NCBI GenBank assembly: GCA_900321845.1
Contig: ONXT01000253.1
Location: 1-35,774 of the forward strand
Origin: an uncultured Bacteroidales bacterium
GTDB taxonomy: Bacteria > Bacteroidota > Bacteroidia > Bacteroidales > WCHB1-69
Reading direction: 5' to 3'
DNA length: 35,774 nucleotides
Below, one piece after another: positions 1 through 8,558 of this stretch. Position 1 is the stretch's first letter, and each line of letters opens with the position of its first letter. A program made the translations under genes and the position numbers. The notes beneath the pieces are model-generated. The model was given only the letters and a program-made list of their open reading frames with translations, ran no database searches and was not told the DNA's origin.

Positions 1-1696
1 CCTTCTTCAATTCAATCAGCTCATTCAGGGGAAATTGGGAGACTGTGCAAAATTCATGCAGACACTCGTTCACACCAGTAACCCAAGCACCTTCTGGTTC
101 AACCAGTTCGTAAACATTGGGCGGCAAAATCTTCAACAGGTTTTCCTTTTTCTTATCATACCAGAATTGGATGACTTGAAGCGTAATTTGGATGTGGGAA
201 TTGTTGCCTTCGGTGTGGATTTGCTTACGGAGGAAATGAATCAGCTTGTCATTGCGGTGGGAAAGCTCGTCGATTTTGGTGGAAACATCGCGAAGCTGCC
301 CCTCGGCACCGATTTCATTGAAATAGACCGGGAAAATCCGAGCCAGCTGCTTGGTCTGTTTATATACAGGGAAAATCTTGGAATTCAGCAACTTAGTGAT
401 GTCTTTCTGGAAGAAATCCGTATCAAAGACGAAGATGCCACCGATTTTGAGATTGATAATAAGGGCAGAAAGCAGGCGTTGCATTGTTTCCGGCGCATAT
501 TCAATCAATTCCAACCAAACACGCACGTTTTTGATGTGGCACGGATTCACTTTCAACTCCCAATCGTTCGTGATATAGGTGACCCCAGGCGTAACAAAAC
601 CAAACTCAATGATCTTCTTTTCAAAATAATGGATGAGGAAATTATCCTTCTTGTTGATGATTGATTTTCCCAATTCCAAAATGGATTCCAGAATCAGATT
701 CAAATGGCTTTCGCGGAAATCCACAAACTGCTCAAACAGATCGTCCATGGAAGCGATGCACTCCTGTTCGTCCAACTCACTGACCCGCTTGATGACTTTG
801 TTCAATTCGACAATCAGCTGTGCTTGATTATCAATGGTTCCAGGAAGATGTAACAAGTAAAAAATGTAACAGAACTGTTCCGCTGCCTTATCAAAAACGG
901 CTATTTTGGATTCAAAAGCCTTGATAATGTCGGAAAAGGTAAACGCATTCCCGCAAAGTTCCTGCCAATTTTTGGCAGATTCTGCACGCTCCCGGAAGTC
1001 ACTGAACATCGAATGCCCAAGCGTATTGATTTCAGCGGAGTAGTCACGCGACATCTTGCCTTTATGTTCCTCGTACCAAACCTCAATCTGTGTGGTCGAT
1101 TCCCAAAAAAGAATATGACTGAGCACCAAACGCTTCATAAAAACGAAAGTTTGGTCGGCAGTAGCGGGGTTATTGGCAGCCAAACTCAATTTAAGACGGA
1201 ACTGGCCGATATGGCAATAGTAACTGAACGCATTTTCATCCAGATATTTATCTAAAATTTGAATACACCGCTCGACTCCATCTCCGCAATGAAGCAGCAC
1301 CTCGTTGTTGGATTCGATGAATCGAAGAAAATAGGTTACCAGATCCCTGGCGAGGTTGTGCGGCAATTTCTCAGAGAAAAGCTTGCGATAGATTTCCAGT
1401 GCCACCGCAACCACACGCTTCTGATCCTCCGTGGGGAGTTCCTTATAGAGCCAAAAATCGCTGATTGTCACATTCGGGAGAACCTTGATAACCTCCGCTC
1501 TATTGGAATAAGGGTGATCGTATTCATTGAAAAACTCCACCACGCGCTTGTGGAGCCCCCACTGTTTTTCAGATTGCTGGATGAACCACTGGTGCTCATC
1601 GGGGATGGTGAAAGCGACGTTCGTATTGCGGAGATTGACCTTCAGCGCATCCGATTGAATTTCAGTAACTTGTCCTTTATTAGTATTGTCAGTCAT
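1..1696 (-). CDS. Large protein of unknown function, N-terminal 565 codons (runs off left edge)
   Basis: I translated the minus strand codon by codon from the ATG at 1696-1694 to the window edge and found no stop, so this is an open partial gene of at least 565 residues. The start overlaps the end of gap by 8 nt in the arrangement ATGACTGA, which supports both the start and translational coupling. I see no signal peptide, membrane segment or nucleotide-binding motif in this part. The protein is hydrophilic and looks mostly helical, with many Glu, Lys and Leu residues, and it contains the stretch FPVYFNEIGAEGQLRD near residue 475. I have a weak recollection that large Bacteroidota proteins with a C-terminal PEP/pyruvate-binding domain start in a similar way, but nothing visible here proves it. 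The plus-strand reading frames across this region are shadows of this gene. Confidence 0.8.
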   Translation of the reverse strand, partial: MTDNTNKGQVTEIQSDALKVNLRNTNVAFTIPDEHQWFIQQSEKQWGLHKRVVEFFNEYDHPYSNRAEVIKVLPNVTISDFWLYKELPTEDQKRVVAVALEIYRKLFSEKLPHNLARDLVTYFLRFIESNNEVLLHCGDGVERCIQILDKYLDENAFSYYCHIGQFRLKLSLAANNPATADQTFVFMKRLVLSHILFWESTTQIEVWYEEHKGKMSRDYSAEINTLGHSMFSDFRERAESAKNWQELCGNAFTFSDIIKAFESKIAVFDKAAEQFCYIFYLLHLPGTIDNQAQLIVELNKVIKRVSELDEQECIASMDDLFEQFVDFRESHLNLILESILELGKSIINKKDNFLIHYFEKKIIEFGFVTPGVTYITNDWELKVNPCHIKNVRVWLELIEYAPETMQRLLSALIINLKIGGIFVFDTDFFQKDITKLLNSKIFPVYKQTKQLARIFPVYFNEIGAEGQLRDVSTKIDELSHRNDKLIHFLRKQIHTEGNNSHIQITLQVIQFWYDKKKENLLKILPPNVYELVEPEGAWVTGVNECLHEFCTVSQFPLNELIELKK

Positions 1697-2696
1697 AGCT
1701 TTGAACGTATTTTAAAAGGTCGATGATTCTGGATGAGTAACCGCATTCGTTGTCATACCATGCCAAAATCTGGCAGAAGTTGCCGCCAATCACCTTGGTG
1801 GCCAGGTCATCGAAAATGGCGGAATGGGTGTTGTTGGTAATATCGCTGCTTACGATTGGGTCCTTCGTATATTCAAGGAAACCTTTCAAAGGCCCTTCGG
1901 CGTAACGACGAAAAGCCTCGCGGATATCGTGGGCGGTGGTCGGGTGATGCAGTTCGGCTGTCAATTCCACGAACGAGCAGTCGGCGATGGGCACGCGGGT
2001 GGCAAAGCCATCGAAGATATTCCGCATTTCAGGAATGACAAGATGTACGGCGCGCACGGCGCTGGAAGTGGTCGGGATGATGTTGGCGATAGCAGAGCGC
2101 GCCCGACGGTAATCGGCGTGATACCCGTCCTGCAAATTCTGATTATTGGTTGTCGGATGCACCGTATTCATAAAACCGCGGGCGATTCCGAACTCATCGT
2201 TCATCACTTTCAACATGATTGCCACGCAGTTGGTTGTGCAGGAAGCATTTGAGATAATGTCATCGGAAGCATTGATAGTCAGGTGATTGACCCCCATCAC
2301 TATAGTTCTTTCAATGGAGGCATCATCGGGAGGGCAACTCAGAATCACACGCTTCACGCCTCCACGCAAATGGCCTTGCAGGGTTGCGCGCGTCTTGAAA
2401 TGTCCGCACGAATCCAACACGTACGAAACACCGGTGGAATCCCAGGGAATCTCTTCCGGCGAGGAAAAATTCGTCACCAAAATCTGTTTTCCATTGACAA
2501 TCAAATGGTTCTCATCATAGTCAATGTCAGCAATAAAACGCCCGTGAATACTGTCATACTTCAGAAGATGCGCCATCAGCTGCGTATCCATTTTGTCGTT
2601 GATATGGGTCACTACCATATCATCGCGGGAGGAGAGTAAACGGAAAACCATCTTCCCAATCCTTCCGAGTCCGTTAATTCCAATTTTTACAGCCAT
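1689..2696 (-). CDS. gap: Type I glyceraldehyde-3-phosphate dehydrogenase
   Basis: 335 residues, normal length for GAPDH. It oxidises and phosphorylates glyceraldehyde-3-phosphate to 1,3-bisphosphoglycerate in cytosolic glycolysis. The N-terminal Rossmann motif is GINGLGRIG (6-14). The catalytic motif SNASCTTNC puts the nucleophile at Cys153, and His180 is the likely base. The segment RRARSAIANIIPTTSSA and a C-terminal WYDNECGYS complete the family pattern. Departures from common bacterial GAPDH are NECGYS (often NEWGYS, but variable), HPTTNNQ after the active-site His, and SCPPDD where SAPS-D is usual, so this is a divergent type I enzyme. The stop overlaps the start of the next gene by 8 nt, and the gene begins 22 nt after the outer-membrane protein gene. 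It is probably the penultimate known member of the bamD-led operon. Confidence 0.95.
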   Translation of the reverse strand: MAVKIGINGLGRIGKMVFRLLSSRDDMVVTHINDKMDTQLMAHLLKYDSIHGRFIADIDYDENHLIVNGKQILVTNFSSPEEIPWDSTGVSYVLDSCGHFKTRATLQGHLRGGVKRVILSCPPDDASIERTIVMGVNHLTINASDDIISNASCTTNCVAIMLKVMNDEFGIARGFMNTVHPTTNNQNLQDGYHADYRRARSAIANIIPTTSSAVRAVHLVIPEMRNIFDGFATRVPIADCSFVELTAELHHPTTAHDIREAFRRYAEGPLKGFLEYTKDPIVSSDITNNTHSAIFDDLATKVIGGNFCQILAWYDNECGYSSRIIDLLKYVQSYD

Positions 2697-2718
2697 TGTT
2701 AATATTTTAATCTACTAA

Positions 2719-3360
2719 TTACCAATACGATACGCCAATTTTCACCCCAACTGAATGATAACATTTATTGATGGAACGATTGGTCGTGATCTGAGAATAA
2801 TCATGTGCCGTCGGATCGTCGGTGTGCCAATATTGCAGGGTTGAATACTGCATTTTATAATCGGCTGCGAAAATGAGTGAAACCTTGTCATTCAACGCCA
2901 ATCGCGCTCCAATCCCTGCATTTGCATACCATCCGGACTTTCCACCGTAAATAACATGCGTCATTTTTTCCGGCTTCGGGCTTGTGTACCACTTAAACGA
3001 GTAGCCACCGTTTGCATAGAAAATAGGGGATATGAACTTGTCTATAAAATTCACCGTGATGTGGGCACAAACGGGGATGAAAACAGACTTTTTCGAAAAG
3101 TTCAAACCAAGGTCAACACCCAGATTCACATACGGATTGAACTGATAGGCAATCACTTGGTCGATGCCGAAATTCATTAACTTATTCTTGATTGTGCGCC
3201 CGTCGAATTTAAAATCTCCCACACCGGCATTGAATGAAACAGACGATTGATAGAGAAAATGCGAGGTGTAATGCTTCGTATTCACCATGCTCTGCGACTG
3301 TGCCGAAACGATGAATAGCAGGGAAAAAATTGTTACAAAAATTGCAATTTTCGTTTTCAT
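2719..3360 (-). CDS. Small outer-membrane beta-barrel protein
   Basis: 213 residues. Residues 1-23 form a type I signal peptide: Lys-rich start, hydrophobic core IFVTIFSLLFIVSA, cleavage near AQS-QS. The mature part alternates polar and aromatic/hydrophobic residues (for example VNLGVDLGLNF and WYANAGIGARLALNDKVSLIFAADYKM) and ends in GVKIGVSYW, with a terminal aromatic residue typical of outer-membrane barrels. This fits a small porin-family or OmpW/PorT-like barrel of about eight strands. The substrate is unknown. It starts 3 nt after recN ends and lies 22 nt before gap, so it is probably in the same transcript. I assign only fold class and location. Confidence 0.75.
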   Translation of the reverse strand: MKTKIAIFVTIFSLLFIVSAQSQSMVNTKHYTSHFLYQSSVSFNAGVGDFKFDGRTIKNKLMNFGIDQVIAYQFNPYVNLGVDLGLNFSKKSVFIPVCAHITVNFIDKFISPIFYANGGYSFKWYTSPKPEKMTHVIYGGKSGWYANAGIGARLALNDKVSLIFAADYKMQYSTLQYWHTDDPTAHDYSQITTNRSINKCYHSVGVKIGVSYW

Positions 3361-3363
3361 AAA

Positions 3364-5019
3364 TTATTGATCTAGAATATCTTGCGCAGCTTGAAGAGCA
3401 GCCTGACCGATTATTTCCCCACTCATCATCTTGGCGATTTCCTCTACACGCTCGCTATGATTCAATTTTTTGACTTTTGTATGGCTTTTATCTTTATCCA
3501 CTTCCTTAAATACTTGATAATGAACGCTTCCAGCCGCAGCAATCTGAGGAAGATGCGTAATTACCAACAACTGGCGCGTGGCTGACATGTCCTTCATCAT
3601 CCTCGCCACCTTGCCCGCAATTTCGCCGGAAATACCGACATCAATCTCGTCAAAAACAACCGTCGGCAACACGGATCGATCCGAAATGGTGGATTTGACG
3701 GCCAACATCAGGCGCGACATTTCACCGCCGGAAGCCACTTTTTCCAGTTCGTCCACCTCCACGCCCTTATTGGCAGAAAAAAGAAAACGAACATCGTCCA
3801 TGCCATTTTTTTGCAGAGAGGAAGATGGGGAAAGTTGCACGGAAAATTGGGCATCAGGCATACCCAAAGCTTTAATTTTCAATAGAATCTGCTTTTCCAA
3901 GATGGACAAAACAGACTTTCTGCGCTTGGAAAGCTCCTCCGCTTTTTGAGTTGCTGACGACAAAAAAGAAGCTCGTTGTTTTTCTGCTTCTGCGATTTTC
4001 TCGTCATCATCCGTAAATGCGGACAGCTCCTCCCCTACCTCATTCATCTTAGCTATCAGTTCGGGAACAGAATTGACATGATGTTTTTGCTCCAAAGAAT
4101 AGATCAAATCCAGACGCTCCTTCATCTCTTCCAAAACTACCGGATTGTATTCGACTTTATCATTCAAGGAGGAAATTTCTGAAACCAAATCCTTCAAATC
4201 TATGTAGTTGGCTTCAATTCTTTCGTTAATAGATTGAATATCACTACGATAAGATGAAATAGAAGTACAAAGGGTTTGGGCTTGGCGAAGAAAATTCAAG
4301 GCGTTCTCCTCATTCTCATCCAAAAGTTGAAGAATTTGAAAGAGATTATGCTTAATAGTTTCTGTATGTGTCAGAAAATCAATCTCTTGCTCCAACTCCT
4401 CCTGCTCATTTTCCTTCAATTGGGCTTGCGAAAGCTCATTGAAAACAAATTCAAGAAAATCTTTTTTTTCCAAACGGCTCTGCTGGATTTCCTTCAATTC
4501 CGAAAGTTGCTTATCATACTTCTTAAATTCCGCCAAATCAGTACGATAGTCCTGAACTTCACGGGAAATCCGCGCAAACTCGTCCACCACATTCATGCGG
4601 AAATCGGCATCTTGAAAAAACAGGTTTTGGTGTTGGGAATGAATGTCAATCAAGCGGGAGGTCAGTGCTTTAAGCAGCGGCAGGTTAACGGGAGTGTCGT
4701 TGATGAAGGCGCGGGACTTTCCACTGTAGGAAATCTCACGGCGGATTATTGTATCCTGCTGATAATCAAGATTGTTTTCTTGGAAGAACGGCTGAAGATT
4801 CAAGTTGTCCACATCAAAGACCGCCTCAACAAAACACTTCTTGGTCTTGTCGAAAAGGACGGAAGTATCTGCACGATTTCCGAGAATCAGGGACAACGCG
4901 CCCATGATGATTGATTTTCCCGCGCCCGTTTCGCCCGTAATCACGCTCATTCCTTGATCAAATTGGATTTCTAACGAGCTGATTAAGACATAGTTATCTA
5001 TTTGGAGCGAACGAAGCAT
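3364..5019 (-). CDS. recN: DNA repair protein RecN
   Basis: 551 residues, normal for RecN, an SMC-like ATPase acting in recombinational repair of double-strand breaks. The Walker A motif GETGAGKS is at 29-36. A central coiled-coil region rich in Glu, Lys and Gln spans about 150-370. The ABC signature SGGEMSRLMLA is near 430-440, Walker B VVFDEIDVGISG near 454-465, and the H-loop ITHLPQIAA follows. The ATG start gives the canonical LRSLQIDNYVLI N-terminus. The gene begins 6 nt after the DUF4835 gene and ends 3 nt before the barrel gene. Association with coaBC and DUF4835 is a common Bacteroidota arrangement. Confidence 0.97.
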   Translation of the reverse strand: MLRSLQIDNYVLISSLEIQFDQGMSVITGETGAGKSIIMGALSLILGNRADTSVLFDKTKKCFVEAVFDVDNLNLQPFFQENNLDYQQDTIIRREISYSGKSRAFINDTPVNLPLLKALTSRLIDIHSQHQNLFFQDADFRMNVVDEFARISREVQDYRTDLAEFKKYDKQLSELKEIQQSRLEKKDFLEFVFNELSQAQLKENEQEELEQEIDFLTHTETIKHNLFQILQLLDENEENALNFLRQAQTLCTSISSYRSDIQSINERIEANYIDLKDLVSEISSLNDKVEYNPVVLEEMKERLDLIYSLEQKHHVNSVPELIAKMNEVGEELSAFTDDDEKIAEAEKQRASFLSSATQKAEELSKRRKSVLSILEKQILLKIKALGMPDAQFSVQLSPSSSLQKNGMDDVRFLFSANKGVEVDELEKVASGGEMSRLMLAVKSTISDRSVLPTVVFDEIDVGISGEIAGKVARMMKDMSATRQLLVITHLPQIAAAGSVHYQVFKEVDKDKSHTKVKKLNHSERVEEIAKMMSGEIIGQAALQAAQDILDQ

Positions 5020-5025
5020 GTAAAA

Positions 5026-5925
5026 TCAGTTGGCTTGATTGATGGCGTTATATTTGGCTGAATTGGACGGATCAAGTTGTTTCATCAAACGAACCACCTC
5101 GGTTTTTTCAACCGGAGTAGCCTCTTTGAAGATGTTCACGATCTCATCGGACTTGGCCTGAACGAAAATTTGAACAATGTAAATATTTGATTTCTGGGAA
5201 TTTACCTTCTGCAAATCGCGGATGGCATCCAAAACGGAAGCGCGCCCCACATCCACCGACTCCGACATCACATCCAATCCCAAGCGATGATATTTGTAAA
5301 GGAATTCGTGAATTTTGCTATAGGTGGGATTGGTCAGATTTTCAGTCATCCAATAACGGTTGCGCTGACCGGTCTCGTAAGATTTCCACCCCGGCTCCGT
5401 GGCAGTCTGACACGCGTTTACAATGCCTTGTGCCAACGTATAATAGGGCTCGCCGCCGTTGAGAGAGAATGTGTCGAAATCGAGTGCGAGGAAAATATTG
5501 AGGTAATAAGCGATGAGGGAGGTGAGCTGTGAAAGATTACTGTTTTCAGCATATTCGAGCGGTGCACCCTCTTCGTAGGTGAATTTAATATTCTTATCTT
5601 GTAAATTCAGGACAGGCGACTTGTAGTTGGTGTTAAAAATCGGCCGTTGTAGCTGAATTGTCATCGTTCCGGTATAAGTGTCGCCACTCATTTCCGAAAG
5701 CGTGATTTGAATGGCGCACTCAATTCTTTCATTGGTTTTCAACGTGTACTGGCACCATTTGCGATCATTGATAAATTTGTAAAGTTCCTGCTGTAAAGTA
5801 TTGAATTTATTGCGGTTGGAACCGGCAATCTGCTGTGAGTTGACAGAAAGCTGACACTGGAAATCCTGTGCCGGCAGAGCTGCCATCATCATCAGAAAAA
5901 GCAAGAAGCTGCCAATTTTTTTCAT
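5026..5925 (-). CDS. DUF4835 family exported protein
   Basis: 299 residues with a type I signal peptide (MKKIGSFLLFLMMMAALPAQ, cleavage about residue 19). Features that match the Bacteroidota DUF4835 family as I remember it are an early VNSQQIAGSNRNKFNTLQQEL segment, then a central NIFLALDFDTFSLNGGEPYY, and a C-terminal helical half with NIYIVQIFVQAKSDEIVNIF. The molecular function is not established. The position between coaBC (5-nt gap) and recN (6-nt gap) is the usual one for this family. It is probably periplasmic or outer-membrane associated. A link to gliding or type IX secretion is sometimes suggested but nothing in this sequence shows it. Confidence 0.85.
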   Translation of the reverse strand: MKKIGSFLLFLMMMAALPAQDFQCQLSVNSQQIAGSNRNKFNTLQQELYKFINDRKWCQYTLKTNERIECAIQITLSEMSGDTYTGTMTIQLQRPIFNTNYKSPVLNLQDKNIKFTYEEGAPLEYAENSNLSQLTSLIAYYLNIFLALDFDTFSLNGGEPYYTLAQGIVNACQTATEPGWKSYETGQRNRYWMTENLTNPTYSKIHEFLYKYHRLGLDVMSESVDVGRASVLDAIRDLQKVNSQKSNIYIVQIFVQAKSDEIVNIFKEATPVEKTEVVRLMKQLDPSNSAKYNAINQAN

Positions 5926-5930
5926 AGTGG

Positions 5931-7136
5931 TTATTTGATTTTCATATAATCGACGATGTAGTTCACAATGTCCTGCGCCACCTCGCGCTTATCCTTGAGT
6001 TCTCCTTTCGTGATCTTCCCAGTACGGTCGATCAGTGTGACGAGATTGGTCGGGCATTGGAACCCTGCGCCTTGATTTTTCAACGAGTTAAGAACGATGA
6101 TATCGGCGTTTTTATTTTTGAGTTTCGAAACGGCGTTATCCATCTCGTGCTCGGTTTCCAAGGCGAAACCCACCACACACTGGCTATCGGTCTTTTGCTT
6201 CCCGATTTCAGCCAGAATATCGGTGGTCTTCTTCAATGCGAGATTGAAATTGGCCTCTGACTTTTTGATTTTTTCGGGAGCCACCTCTTGCGGGGTGTAG
6301 TCAGCAACGGCAGCCGCCATCACGATAAGGTCGGCCTGCGGGGCTGCCTGCAAACAGGCATTCAGCATCTGAGCGGCTGTTTTCACGTCAACACGCTGTA
6401 TAAGAGGATGTTGCGTCTGCAAATGGGTCGGACCGGTCACTAAAGTGACTTGCGCGCCCGCATCAGCCAGCGTCTCCGCCAGTTGAAAACCCATCAAACC
6501 GGAAGAATAATTTCCGATAAATCTCACTGGATCAATCGGTTCGTAAGTCGGACCAGCAGTAACCAAGGCGCGCTTTCCGCTTAAAATCCGTTTGGAAGCA
6601 AAATGAGATTTGATGTTTTCAAAAATCTGTTCCGGCTCAAGCATACGCCCGTCACCGGAGGTTCCACAAGCCAAAAAGCCTGTTCCTGTGCCAAGAATTT
6701 GCACACCCCTCTCCTGCAATTTCTGTAGATTTGCCTGAGTAGCAGGGTGATGCAGCATATTGCTATTCATTGCGGGAGCGAGAAAAACTGGTTTTGCACA
6801 AGCGAGGAGCAAAGTGGAAAGCGCATCGTCGGCAATTCCGCCGGCATATTTGCCGATAATATTGGCGGTTGCAGGTGCCACAACCAACAAATCGGCCCAA
6901 TCGGCAAGTGCAATGTGCTCTACCTCAACATTTTCCGACACGGAAAACATATCGGTATAAACCTTGTTCTGCGAAAGAGTTCGCAGCGACAACTCCGTGA
7001 CAAACTCCAACGCATGACGGGTTGCGACCACCTTGACCTCTGCACCCCAGACTCTCAATAAACGAATGAGAGATAGCGACTTATAAGCTGCTATCCCACC
7101 CGTAACACCCACAACTATGTGCGGAACTTTATGCAT
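5931..7136 (-). CDS. coaBC: Bifunctional phosphopantothenoylcysteine decarboxylase / phosphopantothenate-cysteine ligase
   Basis: 401 residues, full length. It catalyses the two middle steps of coenzyme A synthesis: joining 4'-phosphopantothenate to cysteine (CoaB) and decarboxylating the product (CoaC). CoaC features visible are GVTGGIAAYKS (FMN binding, 10-20), His74 in VEHIALADWAD, PAMNSNM (121-127) with Asn124, and substrate-flap Cys157 in ACGTSGDGRM. CoaB features are VTAGPTYEPIDPVRFIGNYS (192-211), AAAVADYTP (274-282) and Lys289 in EKIKKS. All expected catalytic residues are present. The ATG overlaps the end of the rpoZ-like gene by 8 nt (ATGCATAA), a sign of translational coupling. Confidence 0.97.
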   Translation of the reverse strand: MHKVPHIVVGVTGGIAAYKSLSLIRLLRVWGAEVKVVATRHALEFVTELSLRTLSQNKVYTDMFSVSENVEVEHIALADWADLLVVAPATANIIGKYAGGIADDALSTLLLACAKPVFLAPAMNSNMLHHPATQANLQKLQERGVQILGTGTGFLACGTSGDGRMLEPEQIFENIKSHFASKRILSGKRALVTAGPTYEPIDPVRFIGNYSSGLMGFQLAETLADAGAQVTLVTGPTHLQTQHPLIQRVDVKTAAQMLNACLQAAPQADLIVMAAAVADYTPQEVAPEKIKKSEANFNLALKKTTDILAEIGKQKTDSQCVVGFALETEHEMDNAVSKLKNKNADIIVLNSLKNQGAGFQCPTNLVTLIDRTGKITKGELKDKREVAQDIVNYIVDYMKIK

Positions 7137-7470
7137 TTTCCTCTTCTTGCGGATTGTTCAGTTTAAAATGGATCTTGCCATCCTCAAACTCTTTGATGGC
7201 CATCGAGGTGGGTTTCGGAAGACGCTCGTACTGCTTGGCGACCTCGATTTGTTCGCGGTTCTCGAAAACTTCTTCCAATGAATCCGTCGCAGGAGCAACT
7301 TCCTGTATCTCCTTTTGCATTTCGTCCTTGATTTCCAAAGAAATCTGATCGGCGCGTTTCGACATGATTACAACAGATTCGTAAATGTTGTCGGTGTCTT
7401 TGTCAAATTCACGGACATTTCTGGTAATAGCCATCGTTTCCGCATTCGTTTTTTTCAAATCAGTCTTCAT
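7129..7470 (-). CDS. rpoZ: RNA polymerase omega subunit, Bacteroidota Rpb6-like type
   Basis: 113 residues using the ATG at 7470-7468. A longer frame exists upstream but lies inside the bamD-like gene and reads a Lys/Arg-rich low-complexity stretch. The core ITRNVREFDKDTDNIYESVV is followed by IMSKRADQIS, SLEEVFENREQIEVAKQYE and KPTSMAIKEFEDGKI, which matches the PF01192 (RNA_pol_Rpb6) form of omega seen in Bacteroidota. Omega assists folding and assembly of the beta' subunit. The start overlaps the bamD-like gene by 11 nt and the stop overlaps coaBC by 8 nt, so the three genes are likely coupled in translation. Confidence 0.9.
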   Translation of the reverse strand: MKTDLKKTNAETMAITRNVREFDKDTDNIYESVVIMSKRADQISLEIKDEMQKEIQEVAPATDSLEEVFENREQIEVAKQYERLPKPTSMAIKEFEDGKIHFKLNNPQEEENA

Positions 7471-8455
7471 GGTTTTTATCCTTCTTTTTGTTTTTGGTTT
7501 CTTTTTTGATATCTTTTTGATTTTTTTTGTCAATTTTAGCCTGCGCTTCCACAGCATATTTCTCCGACTCCAATAGCAGCGTAGAGTATGGATAATTGAT
7601 TTTCATACTGTTATAACTGTCAACACAGGCGGTATATCGCTCATACTTCTTTGACTCGACACTTTTCTGCGCATATTCGTAATTGTTACGGACCAAAATC
7701 GCGTACGCGTCATCCGCATATTTTGAGTAGGAGTATTTAGCAAGAAAATTGCGGGCTGCAATCTGAGCCGACTTGTAATTCTCTGTGTTATAATAGAGTT
7801 TCAGAATTTCAAAATCTTTAAGAGCCAATTTCTCACGCATTTCATCCAACAAGGCATTCAGTTCAATCATACGAGAACTATTGGGATAGAGGCGTGTGAA
7901 GGCTTCAATCTCTTCAATCACATAATAGGTTTCCGTTTGGTCGAGGCTGTATTCGGGAGAAAGATGCGACAACGCTTGAATTGCCTTGAAATGAGCATCT
8001 TCCGCACGCGGGTTCGTAGAGTATTTGTTTGCATACTCCTTGAAATGGTAGGCGGCCATCTCAAAATCACTATTCTGGTAATAACAGTCGGCAAAAAGGT
8101 AGAGGACGCTATCGGCCCGAGGCGTTCCCAAAGAAAGAGGGTACAACTCCTCAAACAGACGGGCCGCGGATATGTAAAGTTGTTTGTTGTACAACCCCAC
8201 CGCCTTCTGGTAATTTTCCTCGTATGTCTCAAATGTAACCTTCTTAGCTTTGAGGCCACGCGCTCCTTTCGGCTTTTTCGTCCTCTTTTTGGGCCTTATG
8301 TCAACGTCCAATCCATCCCCTTGAAAAATTTCCGAAGAAACTGATTCGGGATTTGGAATAAACACCACCACCGATTTCGCAGCCTGCAACTCGGAAAAAG
8401 ATAGTAACAAGGTGAAAATCAACAGGATACAAGAAATTCGTTTACAATTATCCAT
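7460..8455 (-). CDS. bamD: BamD/YfiO-family outer-membrane assembly protein (no lipobox)
   Basis: 331 residues. Residues 1-25 are an export signal ending in SELQA-AK. TPR-type helical repeats cover about 80-300: YQKAVGLYNKQLYISAARLF, then VLYLFADCYYQNSDFEMAAY, then a repeat near NTENYKSAQIAARNFLAKY. The tail is a Lys-rich run (about 312-331) rich in KKNKK. This is the YfiO/BamD pattern, and the position before rpoZ-coaBC is the usual one for bamD in this phylum. BamD normally is a lipoprotein with Cys after the signal. Here the Cys residues at 4 and 9 precede the hydrophobic core and none lies at the cleavage site. A promoter box ends 4 nt before the ATG, so the mRNA may be leaderless. Confidence 0.85.
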   Translation of the reverse strand: MDNCKRISCILLIFTLLLSFSELQAAKSVVVFIPNPESVSSEIFQGDGLDVDIRPKKRTKKPKGARGLKAKKVTFETYEENYQKAVGLYNKQLYISAARLFEELYPLSLGTPRADSVLYLFADCYYQNSDFEMAAYHFKEYANKYSTNPRAEDAHFKAIQALSHLSPEYSLDQTETYYVIEEIEAFTRLYPNSSRMIELNALLDEMREKLALKDFEILKLYYNTENYKSAQIAARNFLAKYSYSKYADDAYAILVRNNYEYAQKSVESKKYERYTACVDSYNSMKINYPYSTLLLESEKYAVEAQAKIDKKNQKDIKKETKNKKKDKNHED

Positions 8456-8459
8456 ATTG

Positions 8460-8467
8460 CAAAATTA
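8460..8467 (-). promoter_or_regulatory. Bacteroidota -7 promoter box for the bamD operon
   Basis: Reads TAATTTTG on the minus strand, matching the TAnnTTTG consensus of the Bacteroidota primary sigma factor. Only CAAT separates the box from the ATG at 8455, so transcription would start at or beside the start codon. No convincing -33 TTTG is visible upstream, where the sequence is A/T homopolymer. Confidence 0.55.
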
Positions 8468-8558
8468 CACTTTTTTTTGATTAAAAAATTTTTTCTTACT
8501 TATGTATTTTAAAATGAAGGAGTACTTGTCAGGATGACCGGCATTTTTTTGTCACGCC

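Noticed and set aside
35..1255. Plus-strand open frames of up to 209 codons across the left end
   Set aside because: They are antisense shadows of the minus-strand partial gene, which is open over the full 1696 bases and overlaps gap in a typical stop/start junction.
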